Positions 18,094 through 27,425 of a DNA stretch of 64,000 nucleotides are shown piece by piece. The DNA is taken from assembly GCA_947626425.1 (NCBI GenBank), contig CANQRX010000001.1, positions 1 through 64,000 of the forward strand. The letters run 5' to 3'. The notes below the pieces were generated by a model. The model was not told the origin of the DNA. It saw only the letters and a list, made by a program, of their open reading frames with translations, and searched no databases. The position numbers were made by a program, and so were the translations under genes. The stretch comes from an uncultured Bacilli bacterium. Lineage in GTDB: Bacteria > Bacillota_I > Bacilli_A > RF39 > UBA660. Position 1 is the first letter of the stretch. Each line of letters begins with the position of its first letter.

Positions 18094-18689
18094 TTTTTTC
18101 ACTCCTTTTTCTTCGCACGATTAAACCAGAGATTAAATAACCAATTATTATTCCCAAAAAATTCATTATTAAATCATCTATATCAAAACTTCGACCAATA
18201 ATTGGTTGAAAAATTTCAATCATTAATGGAATCAAAATTGTAAAAATAACAATATTTTTATTATTTATTTTTTTTTAATATAAAGGCAACAACACTCCCA
18301 TCGGAATAAACATTAAAACATTTCCAATTATCATTGTCATCACCCAACTACCGAACAAGTACTTGCCTGTAATAGCTTTATATAAAATAGGAACAAAGTT
18401 ATAAGAAAATTCAAACATCCCTTCAAAAAAGATTCTCACTATATCCATAAAATATTAAATGCCATATTCTACTCCAAAAATTACTCGGCACTAGTACTAA
18501 ATTAAATAATAACCCATTATAACTAATAAAAATTAAATACATTATTTCTTGCTTATAGTCTATTTTAACCATTTTCTTTTTTAAAATAATAATTCTAACA
18601 ACAATATACAAAAGACATATTAATAAAGTTATTGGTATAATCTGGAGAAATTGATTAATAATCGAATCACCTAATAATAATTTTTTCAT
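18086..18689 (-). pseudogene. vanZ-like membrane protein, broken by a frameshift and a stop
   Basis: Three pieces of one VanZ-family protein are read on the minus strand. The first ends in SENLF at a TGA created in a run of six A (plus strand 18425-18430). Removing one base restores the frame: YKAITGKYLFGSWV, then IIGNVLMFIPMGVLLPLY. An in-frame TAA at 18275-18277 follows, then the conserved GRSFDIDDLIMNFLGIIIGY and the stop at 18086. VanZ proteins are membrane proteins linked to teicoplanin resistance in some elements. The start (ATG at 18689) has a weak ribosome site. Confidence 0.8.
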
Positions 18690-18708
18690 TTTGCTTCTCA
18701 ATTACGAT

Positions 18709-19323
18709 TTATTTTTCAAATTTAACAGTTACTTTATCGTTTCCTAAATCAGGTAAATTATCAACATGTCCTATTTTTGTATAGCTATAACTTGTAACAA
18801 ATGATTTATAAAAAATAACTAAACATTTATCACCATATAGCATTAAATCTCCAGTCAAAATTTTTTGAGGATGTGTTGAATTTACCTGTAAAGAATAATC
18901 CATATAAACATATTTTTCATTTCCATTTAATTCTTCCATCGTAAAATCTTGAGGTAACCTCTCCAAAAATTCATTTACTGTCTCATTCTCTTCAAGGGTT
19001 ACATTATATTTTTGATTTTTTATTATCACTTTTATATTTTTCATTTGCTCTTCCTCACCTTTCTTTTCAAAATCCTCATCCTTTTGAGGTTCTACTGATA
19101 CCGACAAAAAGTTTTTTTCCCATTTATAAGCAGTTACTTTTTCACCATCTTTAAAAACATAAGTATCCACCAAAATTCCTTTATCTTTTCTTAATAAATT
19201 TCCCTCTTTGTAATTTTCAACAACTTTTAAAAAAGGACTATTATTAAAAATTTTGGCTTGGAAAGTATCTAAAAATATTATTCCTATCACAATAAATAAA
19301 ATAATTTTAAAAGCTTTTTTCAT
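18709..19323 (-). CDS. membrane-anchored cyclophilin-like fold protein
   Basis: About 204 residues with an N-terminal hydrophobic anchor (AFKIILFIVIGIIFLDTF). The C-terminal 110 residues match the cyclophilin-like domain often found in Firmicutes lipoproteins: VNEFLERLPQDFTMEELNG, then ILTGDLMLYGDKCLVIFYKS, then YSYTKIGHVDNLPDL. No lipobox Cys is seen, so it is probably an uncleaved anchor with the domain outside. The function of this domain is unknown. It is just upstream of vanZ (20 bp) and may be in one transcript with it. Confidence 0.8.
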   Translation of the reverse strand: MKKAFKIILFIVIGIIFLDTFQAKIFNNSPFLKVVENYKEGNLLRKDKGILVDTYVFKDGEKVTAYKWEKNFLSVSVEPQKDEDFEKKGEEEQMKNIKVIIKNQKYNVTLEENETVNEFLERLPQDFTMEELNGNEKYVYMDYSLQVNSTHPQKILTGDLMLYGDKCLVIFYKSFVTSYSYTKIGHVDNLPDLGNDKVTVKFEK

Positions 19324-19394
19324 CTAAACACCAACTTTATTAAATAACATTTTATCATGATTAACGTAGAGCATAAAGCAAAAAAAGCAAGAAA

Positions 19395-21140
19395 TTAACT
19401 TCCCACAACTTCACTGCTCTTTTTTAATTCCAATTCATACAATTTCTTATAAGTATCATTATTTTGTAAAAGTTCTTCATGCGTACCCATTCCAATTATT
19501 TTTCCATCATCTAATAAAATTAAACGATCGCTGTTGATAACTGTAGATAAACGATGAGCAATGATTAAAATTGTATATTTTCCTTGCATATTTAAAATCG
19601 ATTTTTGAATTTCATTTTGAGTTTCGTTATCCAAAGCACTCGTTGCTTCATCAAATAAAATTATTTCCGTTTTTAAAATCAAAGCCCTCGCAATCGCAAG
19701 CCGTTGCCTCTGTCCGCCTGATAAAGTAACACCGCCTTCGCCAACCAACGTATCATAACCATCTTTCAAAGACATTACAAAATCATGCAAACAAGCCATT
19801 TTACAAGCCTTAATCATTTCTGTTTCGGTTAAATCACTTTTAATAATTTTTAAATTATCCCGAATACTCATATTAAAAATATAAGGACTTTGACTAATTA
19901 TTGATAAATTACCCCTTATCGAAGCCTTATCTAATTCGTTTATAGGAATACCATCAAACAAAATTTCTCCTTTGGTAACATCATATAGCTTGGCTATTAA
20001 ATTAAAAATTGTCGATTTACCAGCCCCACTTTTCCCTACAAAGGAAACAATTTCATTTGGTTTAATTTTAAAATTAATATTTTTTAGCACTTCATTATCG
20101 TCATACTGAAACGAAACATTTCGAAATTCAATCTCTCCTGTTGCTTTTTTGATTTTTTTAGTTCCAAACTTTTCTTTCGGATACTCATCATCAATAACAT
20201 CAAATATTCTTTCCGCCGCCAAAGAATAACTTTTAAGCGAATTTAAAAAATTTTCAATTTCACTAGAAATACTTACTATATTACCACGATAGTTTAAAAT
20301 AACTAACATCGTTGCCACAGCAAGCTGTCCATCAATAATAAAATAAATACCAATCGTCATAATCAAAAAATCTAAAATATCACGAATACTAGCAACTACC
20401 AAACGATACCTATTTCGCACTAAATTCGTATCATAAAAAGTTTGATTTTTTTGCCAAGTTATTTCCTTTGATTTTTGTAAAAAAGATTCTTCAGCATCTA
20501 ATATTTTTATATCCTTCGCGCCTCGCACCAATTCGCTAATAAAACCTGAAGCTTTATCATCCATTCTTTTTTCAATTTCCCTTTTTTCAGCAACTTTTTC
20601 AGCCGATCTTTTCTGTAAAAATATTAACAAAAAGATAAAAATTAAATATAAAATAAAAATAAATTTATTTAAGAAAAAAATACTTATAAATATCCCAATT
20701 GTCGTAATTAAATAAGTAGCCTCATCGACTAATAAACTAAAAATATCTGCCAAAACATCAGTATCATTATTGATCCGTTCAATAAATACCCCACTTGAAT
20801 TTTGATTTAAAGTATTCATTTCAATTTTCAAAGTTTCTTTAGCAACAGCATCTTGCAAATTCTTTTTCACTGCAAAATAATATTTTAAACTAAATAAGGA
20901 ATAAAAATAATTAACAACGTTTCTTATTATTTCAATGACAAAAGTAGCGCCAACCATCAATAGCAATTGCCCCCATATTTCTCCTGTTAAAGCCACGATT
21001 TTCTGAGCAGCAATAAGCGGCGAAACAACTTCAATTCCACACAATAGTACACAAGTTATAAAAAAGTAATAAAAATATCTTTTTTCTTGCAAAGCATAAT
21101 TATAAGTTCGTTTTAAATAATACCAAACTGACTTTTTCAT
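19395..21140 (-). CDS. ABC exporter, fused membrane and ATPase domains
   Basis: About 581 residues. Residues 1-310 form a type-1 exporter membrane domain with six hydrophobic helices. The nucleotide-binding domain has Walker A VGKSGAGKSTIFNLIAKLYD, signature LSGGQRQRLAIARAL, Walker B IILFDEATSALD and the switch His in IAHRLSTV, so it should be active. It works as a dimer in the membrane; the substrate is unknown (lipid, peptide or drug). It lies between the surface protein and the cyclophilin-like gene. I chose the ATG at 21140 over a TTG two codons earlier. Confidence 0.93.
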   Translation of the reverse strand: MKKSVWYYLKRTYNYALQEKRYFYYFFITCVLLCGIEVVSPLIAAQKIVALTGEIWGQLLLMVGATFVIEIIRNVVNYFYSLFSLKYYFAVKKNLQDAVAKETLKIEMNTLNQNSSGVFIERINNDTDVLADIFSLLVDEATYLITTIGIFISIFFLNKFIFILYLIFIFLLIFLQKRSAEKVAEKREIEKRMDDKASGFISELVRGAKDIKILDAEESFLQKSKEITWQKNQTFYDTNLVRNRYRLVVASIRDILDFLIMTIGIYFIIDGQLAVATMLVILNYRGNIVSISSEIENFLNSLKSYSLAAERIFDVIDDEYPKEKFGTKKIKKATGEIEFRNVSFQYDDNEVLKNINFKIKPNEIVSFVGKSGAGKSTIFNLIAKLYDVTKGEILFDGIPINELDKASIRGNLSIISQSPYIFNMSIRDNLKIIKSDLTETEMIKACKMACLHDFVMSLKDGYDTLVGEGGVTLSGGQRQRLAIARALILKTEIILFDEATSALDNETQNEIQKSILNMQGKYTILIIAHRLSTVINSDRLILLDDGKIIGMGTHEELLQNNDTYKKLYELELKKSSEVVGS

Positions 21141-21281
21141 TCCCAAATTCCCTTCTTTAGCAACCTTATTTTAATATTTTAGGTTCTAAAAAACAATAGA
21201 CAATTTAAGAATTTATTAAAAATCAAAAGTAAAAAAAATTAAGTGTGGTCTCAAGAGAACTTTCGCCATCAAACAAGCCAA

Positions 21282-22613
21282 TTAATTGATCGTCAAAGTG
21301 TAAGGCGAATTTTCAGTTCCATCTCCTCCATTTATCTTCACATTAGATTTCAGATACACGACGGGGCGAATCGCGATGGTATCGTAAGCAGTATTGCTGT
21401 AGACACCCCCGTTCGGATCGACACGAAACACATAGTAAGCATACAAAGAGTCTGGCACAGGTATCATTGTCCATTGTTCAGTACTAGAGTCAAGTAACCA
21501 ATCATTACTTTTACAATAACTATTAGCAGAATTACTCCAATTAAACATTGATATTTCTAAACATTGCTTTCTCTTTTTTAATTGACCTCCACTTGTTGCT
21601 AACCCATAATCACTCGGATACATTAAGCCTACTTTACCTATCCATGTCGTTTGTCTTTCTACTGTATCGTTACAAAAATCTTCATCTTCCGTACATTTTT
21701 TTCCTGTATTTTTACTTCGCTCAACATTATACATATAACTTGGAGTTATTAAAGTAGTCCAACTTGTTGTTTCTGATGTACCCGTATTCCATGTTACTTC
21801 TTCTATCATATTTTGAGCTGTTGCATTTAATGGTGACCAACTGGGACAAGAACTATTACCACATTTATCATTAGAAAGGCCTGTAATTTCTCCACCATAC
21901 TTCTTTAAGGCATACATTAAATCTGCCTGACTCCATTCATTCACTCCTCTACCACCTTGTACACCTGCAGCAGATAAATCCCAACTATATGTTCCTAAAC
22001 TATCCTTTTTGATAATTTTTAACAATTTTTGTTTCCCACTTGATTTTGTTTCCACATTTTCCATTAAACCTATTATTCGCCACGTTTCCCCATTAAATGT
22101 AACATAATTATCGGGATCTGGTCCTATAAATCTTATGTTATTATCTTCTCCTTCTTGTTCATAATAAATTTGGTCAGCATAAAAACCACCATTTACTAAA
22201 TCTTGGATTTTATCTTCAATTTCTGTTCCACCAACTGGTTCATCTCCTGTTAAAAAATATAATGTACATTTGGTTTTCGTTTGTTTTAAACCACTTAGTA
22301 AAAACCGCCAATTCGTACTATCCCAATTACCTGTTGCTCCATTTGTACATTCGGCATGGTCAAAACGTATACCTTCACCTTTTTGGGGTATGTTCGTAAC
22401 GTCTTTATCATCTAACTTGACCGCTATGATTGAAATATCTCCACTGTTAACTTGTATCTTTCCATTCATTATTGGAAAACTTTCGGTAACTTGGTATTTT
22501 CCTAAACTTCTATTTAGTAGATACCCCCCCCCTAAAGCCATTATTCCTACCATACTTCCAATTAATATTTTCGTTTTTTTACTTGTTTTTAACTTATAAT
22601 TTTCTATTTTCAT
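21282..22613 (-). CDS. membrane-anchored surface protein with DUF6273-like C-terminus
   Basis: 443 residues. Basic start, then one membrane segment (ILIGSMVGIMALGGGYLL, about 16-33), then an extracellular region with several Cys pairs (CTNGATG, CTLYF, CGNSSCPSW, CTEDEDFC, CLEISMFNWSNSANSYC). The end AIRPVVYLKSNVKINGG and the Trp-rich motifs resemble DUF6273-type lectin/FGE-like folds. A nine-base G run inside the membrane segment could switch the gene by slippage. The last 200 bp (21286-21480) are much richer in GC than the rest of the window, as if this end had been exchanged. Good ribosome site (GGAAGGAAAAAGATAA). Ligand unknown. Confidence 0.75.
   Translation of the reverse strand: MKIENYKLKTSKKTKILIGSMVGIMALGGGYLLNRSLGKYQVTESFPIMNGKIQVNSGDISIIAVKLDDKDVTNIPQKGEGIRFDHAECTNGATGNWDSTNWRFLLSGLKQTKTKCTLYFLTGDEPVGGTEIEDKIQDLVNGGFYADQIYYEQEGEDNNIRFIGPDPDNYVTFNGETWRIIGLMENVETKSSGKQKLLKIIKKDSLGTYSWDLSAAGVQGGRGVNEWSQADLMYALKKYGGEITGLSNDKCGNSSCPSWSPLNATAQNMIEEVTWNTGTSETTSWTTLITPSYMYNVERSKNTGKKCTEDEDFCNDTVERQTTWIGKVGLMYPSDYGLATSGGQLKKRKQCLEISMFNWSNSANSYCKSNDWLLDSSTEQWTMIPVPDSLYAYYVFRVDPNGGVYSNTAYDTIAIRPVVYLKSNVKINGGDGTENSPYTLTIN
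22524..22532 (-). repeat. G9 homopolymer tract within the surface protein gene
   Basis: Nine consecutive C on the plus strand encode Gly28-Gly29-Gly30 of the surface protein. In such AT-rich DNA this is exceptional. Gain or loss of one base would end the protein after the membrane segment. Confidence 0.9.
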
Positions 22614-22810
22614 TTATCTTTTTCCTTCCTATTTTCTACTAAAATTATAAGTTAATACCCTTCTTTTTTCAAGACGAAATATAATTTTTTATGGCGTAGT
22701 TTATCGAAAGTATTTTTTTAAATTCTTTAATTATTTTTTAAGAAAAATTTCATAATTAGAAAGCATAAAATTAATAAATCAAACCATACTAAAAACAAAG
22801 AGGTGATAAA

Positions 22811-23350
22811 ATGTTAATCTTTGTTGGTTCTAGAAGAAAAGGTAATTGTTATAACTTAGCCCATAAAATTCAAAAAGAATTAAATAATGATCATTTAGAA
22901 AGTGAAATTATTATTCCGGGTAATCAAAGAATTTTCCTTTGTACTGGCTGTCGCGACTGTGAAGTAAGTGGTATTTGTGATTTTAAAGACGACATGCAAA
23001 AAATTATTCCCAAAATTAAAGAAGAAAAAGTTTTATTATTTATAACACCTGCTCGTTTTAATGCCATTTCAAGTGATTTAAAAGTAATGATTGATCGTTT
23101 AAATCCGCTTTATCCAAGACAAGAATTAAAAATGAAAAAAATGATAATTGTTGCCATCGGAGCAAAAGAAGCCGATATTTACAGCACGGAACAAGTCGTA
23201 AATAACTTTTTAAGCATTGCTGATGCCTTCCAAATGGACCCCGTAATTCGCTATGAATTTAATAATTGCTTAAATCCCGATGACATTTTAAAACAAGAAT
23301 CTAAAATTCAAAATTTAATTACCGACATAAAAAAAGAACTTATCAACTAA
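22811..23350 (+). CDS. NADPH-dependent FMN reductase / flavodoxin-fold protein
   Basis: 179 residues. The N-terminus MLIFVGSRRKGNCYNLAHKI is the FMN phosphate-binding loop of the flavodoxin-like reductases. FLCTGCRDCEVSGICDFKDD carries three Cys in the pattern of the iron-sulfur flavoprotein/quinone reductase group. Cytosolic redox role; substrate unknown. It is the only plus-strand gene in the left 60 kb, and it converges with tatD; a shared bidirectional terminator lies between. Ribosome site GAGGTGATAAA. Confidence 0.85.
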   Translation: MLIFVGSRRKGNCYNLAHKIQKELNNDHLESEIIIPGNQRIFLCTGCRDCEVSGICDFKDDMQKIIPKIKEEKVLLFITPARFNAISSDLKVMIDRLNPLYPRQELKMKKMIIVAIGAKEADIYSTEQVVNNFLSIADAFQMDPVIRYEFNNCLNPDDILKQESKIQNLITDIKKELIN

Positions 23351-23359
23351 GTTCTTTTT
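23331..23359. terminator. bidirectional Rho-independent terminator
   Basis: An eleven-base perfect stem (AAAAAGAACTT at 23331-23341, AAGTTCTTTTT at 23349-23359) with a 7-nt loop, T-rich on both strands, separates the convergent flavoprotein and tatD genes. It overlaps the 3' end of the flavoprotein gene. Confidence 0.85.
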
Positions 23360-24107
23360 AAATTCGAAAAACTTCTTTAATATTTTGATTCGTAATCTTT
23401 TCTAATTCTTCTAAAGAAATATTGGTTTCTTGACAAATAAAATCCGCGATATTTTTAATATACTTTGGTTCATTTGTTGTCCCACGAAAAGGATGCGGTG
23501 TTAAATAAGGACTATCAGTTTCTAAAATAATATTAGGTAAAATATCTGGCAAAATTTCTTTTAAATTGCAATTTTTAAAAGTTACAACACCATTTATTCC
23601 TAACTTATAACCTAATTTAAGATAAATATCCGCGACTTCTTTGCTTAACGAAAACGAATGAATAACTCCCGTAACTTTTGGAAACTCTTTTAAAATATTA
23701 ATTGTATCCTCTGTTGCTTCTCGACTATGAATAACGACTGGCAAGCCCCATTCGCAAGCTATCTGCATTTGTTTTCGAAAAAGCTTTTTTTGAGCTTCTT
23801 TATTTTCTTTTCCGTAATGATAATCTAAACCAATTTCCCCTATACCAACGATTTTTTTGGAAGCTAAGTTTTCCTTTATAAAATCTAAATCTTCTTCCTT
23901 ATATTCTAATATATTCTCGGGATGAATTCCTAAACAGCCATAAATACAATCGTACTCTTTGACTAATTCTAAAACTTCTTGATTGCTAGTCTTATCACAA
24001 CCATCGACAATGAACCGATTAACTCCATTTTTTTGGGCATTATCAATAATTGAAGGTAAATCATTATAATATTCTTTAAACAAATGACAATGACTATCAG
24101 TTAGCAT
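23358..24107 (-). CDS. tatD: TatD-family metal-dependent DNase
   Basis: 249 residues, the usual length. Metal-binding motifs: DSHCHLF at the N-terminus, GIGEIGLDYHYG near 90, PVVIHSREA near 130 and ETDSPYLTP near 200. TatD enzymes are metal-dependent 3'-5' exonucleases and also proofread D-Tyr-tRNA in some species. It overlaps the end of metG by 11 bp, matching the metS-tatD operon of B. subtilis, where yabE, rnmV and ksgA follow. Here that continuation is 13 kb away. Confidence 0.95.
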   Translation of the reverse strand: MLTDSHCHLFKEYYNDLPSIIDNAQKNGVNRFIVDGCDKTSNQEVLELVKEYDCIYGCLGIHPENILEYKEEDLDFIKENLASKKIVGIGEIGLDYHYGKENKEAQKKLFRKQMQIACEWGLPVVIHSREATEDTINILKEFPKVTGVIHSFSLSKEVADIYLKLGYKLGINGVVTFKNCNLKEILPDILPNIILETDSPYLTPHPFRGTTNEPKYIKNIADFICQETNISLEELEKITNQNIKEVFRI

Positions 24108-25647
24108 TACTATTTATTTCTTTCATTTTGGCATCAATATCTAATCTTTGAAATAAAATTTTCGCTTCATTAAGTTGATAACGACCTTCAAAATTAAAAG
24201 TATCTGTTTCATCATCAGTATTTAATTGTCTTAATATTTCTTTTGAGGTATCTGGTAAAAATGATGATAATAACACGGCACTCACACGAATTCCTTCTAA
24301 TAAATTATAAAGAACACATTCTAACAAATCCCGCGAATTTTCATCTTTTGCTAAAACCCATGGCGCTGTTTCATCAATATATTTATTGCTCTTGCGTAAT
24401 AAATCAAAAATAACGTCTAAAGATGCTCCAACTTCCAATTTTGTCATTTTCTCATCTAATAATTTTGAAGTTTCGACAATCGCAGCAATATAATTATGAT
24501 TTATTGCATTATTAACAACCTTTTCATTCGTTATAGCCCCATTAAAATATTTATGAGCCATAGTAATAGTTCGATTAACTAAATTACCTAAAATATTAAC
24601 TAAATCCGTATTAATTCGTTCCATAATTAATTCATAAGTAATTGTCCCGTCATTTGCAAAAGGAATTTCATGCAAGACATAATAACGAATTGCATCGACT
24701 CCAAATAAATTAACTAAATCATCAGCATACATAATGTTACCCTTACTTTTACTCATTTTGTCATTACCCATCAATAACCAAGGATGACCAAAAATTTGCT
24801 TAGGTAAAGGTAAACCTAAAGCCATCAATAAAATTGGCCAATAAATCGTATGAAAACGGACAATATCCTTTCCAATCAAATGTAAATCAGCTGGCCACCA
24901 TTTTTGAAAATTGGTATTTCCGCCATCAACATCATAACCAATATTCGTAATATAATTTGACAAAGCATCAATCCAAACATAAACAACATGTTTATCATTA
25001 AAAGGAACTTTAACACCCCAATCAAAAGTCGTTCGCGAAACACATAAATCTTGTAACCCAGGTTCCAAAAAATTATGAATCATTTCATTTTTCCGTGATG
25101 GAGGCTGAATAAAATCAGGATGACTATCAATATATTCTCTTAATTGTTGTTGATACTTTGACATTTTAAAAAAGTAAGCTTCTTCTTCTCGATGTTCAAC
25201 CTCACGATGACAATCAGGACATTTTCCATCCACTAGCTGGGACTCGGTCCAAAAAGATTCACAAGGTGTACAATACAATCCTTCATATTTTCCCAAATAA
25301 ATATCCCCTTGATCATACAATTTTTGAAAAATATTTTGGACAATTTTTTTATGATGTTCATCCGTAGTTCGTACGAAATTATCATAACTTGTATTCATGA
25401 CATCCCATATATCTTTAATTGTTTGATACTCTTTATCAACAAACTCTTGAGGCGTTAAACCAGCTTCCATAGCCTTTTTCTCAATTTTCTCCCCATGTTC
25501 ATCAGTTCCCGTTTGAAAATAAACATCAAAACCTTTTCTTCTTTTATAACGGGCAATAGCATCAGCTAGAACAATTTCATAAGTATTTCCAATATGGGGT
25601 TTTCCCGAAGCATAAGCAATTGCCGTTGAAATATAATACTTCTCCAT
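24097..25647 (-). CDS. metG: methionyl-tRNA synthetase
   Basis: 516 residues, class I synthetase. HIGH-type motif in AYASGKPHIGNTYE, zinc-binding CTPCESFW...CPDCHREV near 125-150, and DKMSKSKGN near 300. It charges initiator and elongator tRNA-Met in the cytoplasm. The C-terminal EMAP-like tRNA-binding domain present in longer MetG proteins is absent. A strong ribosome site (CGAGGAGGAATTTTT) precedes the ATG. The 40-bp upstream gap leaves no room for a T-box leader, so it is probably read through from upstream genes. Confidence 0.97.
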   Translation of the reverse strand: MEKYYISTAIAYASGKPHIGNTYEIVLADAIARYKRRKGFDVYFQTGTDEHGEKIEKKAMEAGLTPQEFVDKEYQTIKDIWDVMNTSYDNFVRTTDEHHKKIVQNIFQKLYDQGDIYLGKYEGLYCTPCESFWTESQLVDGKCPDCHREVEHREEEAYFFKMSKYQQQLREYIDSHPDFIQPPSRKNEMIHNFLEPGLQDLCVSRTTFDWGVKVPFNDKHVVYVWIDALSNYITNIGYDVDGGNTNFQKWWPADLHLIGKDIVRFHTIYWPILLMALGLPLPKQIFGHPWLLMGNDKMSKSKGNIMYADDLVNLFGVDAIRYYVLHEIPFANDGTITYELIMERINTDLVNILGNLVNRTITMAHKYFNGAITNEKVVNNAINHNYIAAIVETSKLLDEKMTKLEVGASLDVIFDLLRKSNKYIDETAPWVLAKDENSRDLLECVLYNLLEGIRVSAVLLSSFLPDTSKEILRQLNTDDETDTFNFEGRYQLNEAKILFQRLDIDAKMKEINSNAN

Positions 25648-25687
25648 AAAAATTCCTCCTCGTATATTAAGTGTATCAAATTTAATT

Positions 25688-26638
25688 TTAAATTACAAAA
25701 ACAACCGTATAATAAATAACAAAAACTGCTAACATAAATATTCCTTGCCACTTTAACAAAACACTTTTATTACTTTTCGCGAAAACATATAACAATAAAG
25801 CTGCTAAAACCATCACAATTAAATCTAAACCTTGAAAACTACTTGGAATAATCCCCCCATAAATTACAACTGGTACTCCTAAAACGACACATATGTTAAA
25901 AATATTACTGCCAATTATATTTCCAAGCAATAAATCTTGTTCACCCTTTTTGGAAGAAACAACCGTTGTTACCAATTCAGGCAAAGAAGTTCCAAAAGCT
26001 ACAATTGATAAAGAAATAACTCTTTCACTTATTCCCAATAATTTAGCAATCGCAGACGCACTATCCACAACTAAATCACTACCATAAATAATACCTAATA
26101 AGCCTATACCCACAAATAATAAAGATTTTCCTAAGCCAAACATTTCCTCATCATCCGCTTTTTCCTTTTTTTGCTTAGCTAAACTAATTAAATAATAAAC
26201 AAAAACCGTAAAAAATAAGAGAATAACAATTCCATCGGACCGCGTTATTTGGTTAATTCCATTACCCAAAGCTGAATCCCACATTAAAACTGCTAACAAA
26301 ACGGTAATCAATAAAGCCATTGGTAATTCTTTCGTAACTGTATTATCTTTCATCTTAATTGGTTTAATAACCGCCGCAATTCCTAAAATAAGCAAAATAT
26401 TTAAGATGCAACTTCCGATAACATTCCCTAAAACCATATCACTATTACCCGAAGCCAAAGCACTCATTGATACCGCAAACTCAGGAGCACTAGTTCCAAA
26501 AGCCACAATGGTTAAACCAACTAGCATTTTTGAAACCTTAAAATTTAAAGCCGTTGAACTAGCCCCATCAACAAAAAAATCAGCTCCTTTTATTAATAAA
26601 ATAAAACCCACAATTAAAATAACCATATTTAAAATCAT
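25688..26638 (-). CDS. calcium/sodium antiporter of the CaCA family (YrbG-like)
   Basis: 316 residues with ten hydrophobic segments in two inverted repeats. Both alpha motifs are present: GLTIVAFGTSAPEFAVS near 45 and LSIVAFGTSLPELVTTV near 210. These form the ion pathway in K+-independent Na+/Ca2+ exchangers. Membrane protein, probably calcium extrusion. It is the next gene upstream of metG on the same strand; 40-bp spacing suggests possible cotranscription. Confidence 0.92.
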   Translation of the reverse strand: MILNMVILIVGFILLIKGADFFVDGASSTALNFKVSKMLVGLTIVAFGTSAPEFAVSMSALASGNSDMVLGNVIGSCILNILLILGIAAVIKPIKMKDNTVTKELPMALLITVLLAVLMWDSALGNGINQITRSDGIVILLFFTVFVYYLISLAKQKKEKADDEEMFGLGKSLLFVGIGLLGIIYGSDLVVDSASAIAKLLGISERVISLSIVAFGTSLPELVTTVVSSKKGEQDLLLGNIIGSNIFNICVVLGVPVVIYGGIIPSSFQGLDLIVMVLAALLLYVFAKSNKSVLLKWQGIFMLAVFVIYYTVVFVI

Positions 26639-26656
26639 ATTTTTAACCCACTTTCC

Positions 26657-27376
26657 TTAAAAATTAACGTATTTAGCAATTTTCAAACCACTGTAATTAT
26701 ATACAACAAACATTCCCATATTACCATCAATTAATTTAATTTCTTCAATTGGATAAAATCGTTGAACATTTTTTTCTTGTAAATATTCCATATTTTCTAA
26801 TTCACATTTATAAGCTTTAAGAGGATAACCCATTAAAGCAATCTTAAAACGCACAGCTCCTTCATAATTAAAATAATTTTGGTATATCAAGATAAATAAA
26901 ACAAATAATGGTAATAAAAGAAAAATATTATTCTTTTGCATAAAAATTTTAATTAAAAAATAACAAATTATTATACTAAGACCTAAAATCAAGTAGACAC
27001 TTATATTATTAAAAAGATAAAAGATAAAAAAGAATAACATTAAAAAAAGTCCCAAACTAATTCCCATCATAATCGGTTTATTTTGTTTATGTTTTTTTCG
27101 TAAAGTCATTAAAATCAGCAATAAATAACCAAAACAACCACCATTTATTAAAAACCAAATAATAAATAATAACATATGTTCTTTTTTAAAATTCAACAAG
27201 TAGATAACGCTTGAATAATCTTTATTTAAAGATGGTATTAAATATAATAAATTAACAATCACCAATATAAATGTTAAGAATAATACTTGAAACATCGATT
27301 TCTTTAATTTTTTCTTTTTTAAATCTAAAACTTCCCAAATTAAAAAGATAATTAATAATAAAAGAGCATATATCAC
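26657..27376 (-). CDS. hypothetical multi-pass membrane protein
   Basis: 239 residues with about six hydrophobic segments in the first 170 residues, and a soluble C-terminal tail (KAYKCELENMEYLQEKNVQR, then IDGNMGMFVVYNYSGLKIAK). No family recognised. The start may be GTG at 27376, with weak ribosome-site support. It lies between the Bax-inhibitor-like gene and the antiporter, in one run of minus-strand genes. Confidence 0.6.
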   Translation of the reverse strand: MIYALLLLIIFLIWEVLDLKKKKLKKSMFQVLFLTFILVIVNLLYLIPSLNKDYSSVIYLLNFKKEHMLLFIIWFLINGGCFGYLLLILMTLRKKHKQNKPIMMGISLGLFLMLFFFIFYLFNNISVYLILGLSIIICYFLIKIFMQKNNIFLLLPLFVLFILIYQNYFNYEGAVRFKIALMGYPLKAYKCELENMEYLQEKNVQRFYPIEEIKLIDGNMGMFVVYNYSGLKIAKYVNF

Positions 27377-27425
27377 CTTAAATCACTTCCCACTCAAAAT
27401 TATATCAAAAAAACACCCGAAGGTG

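Noticed and set aside
21282..22613. Diversity-generating retroelement variable region in the surface protein
   Set aside because: The C-terminal fold and abrupt composition suggested it, but no reverse transcriptase or template repeat is seen in the window.
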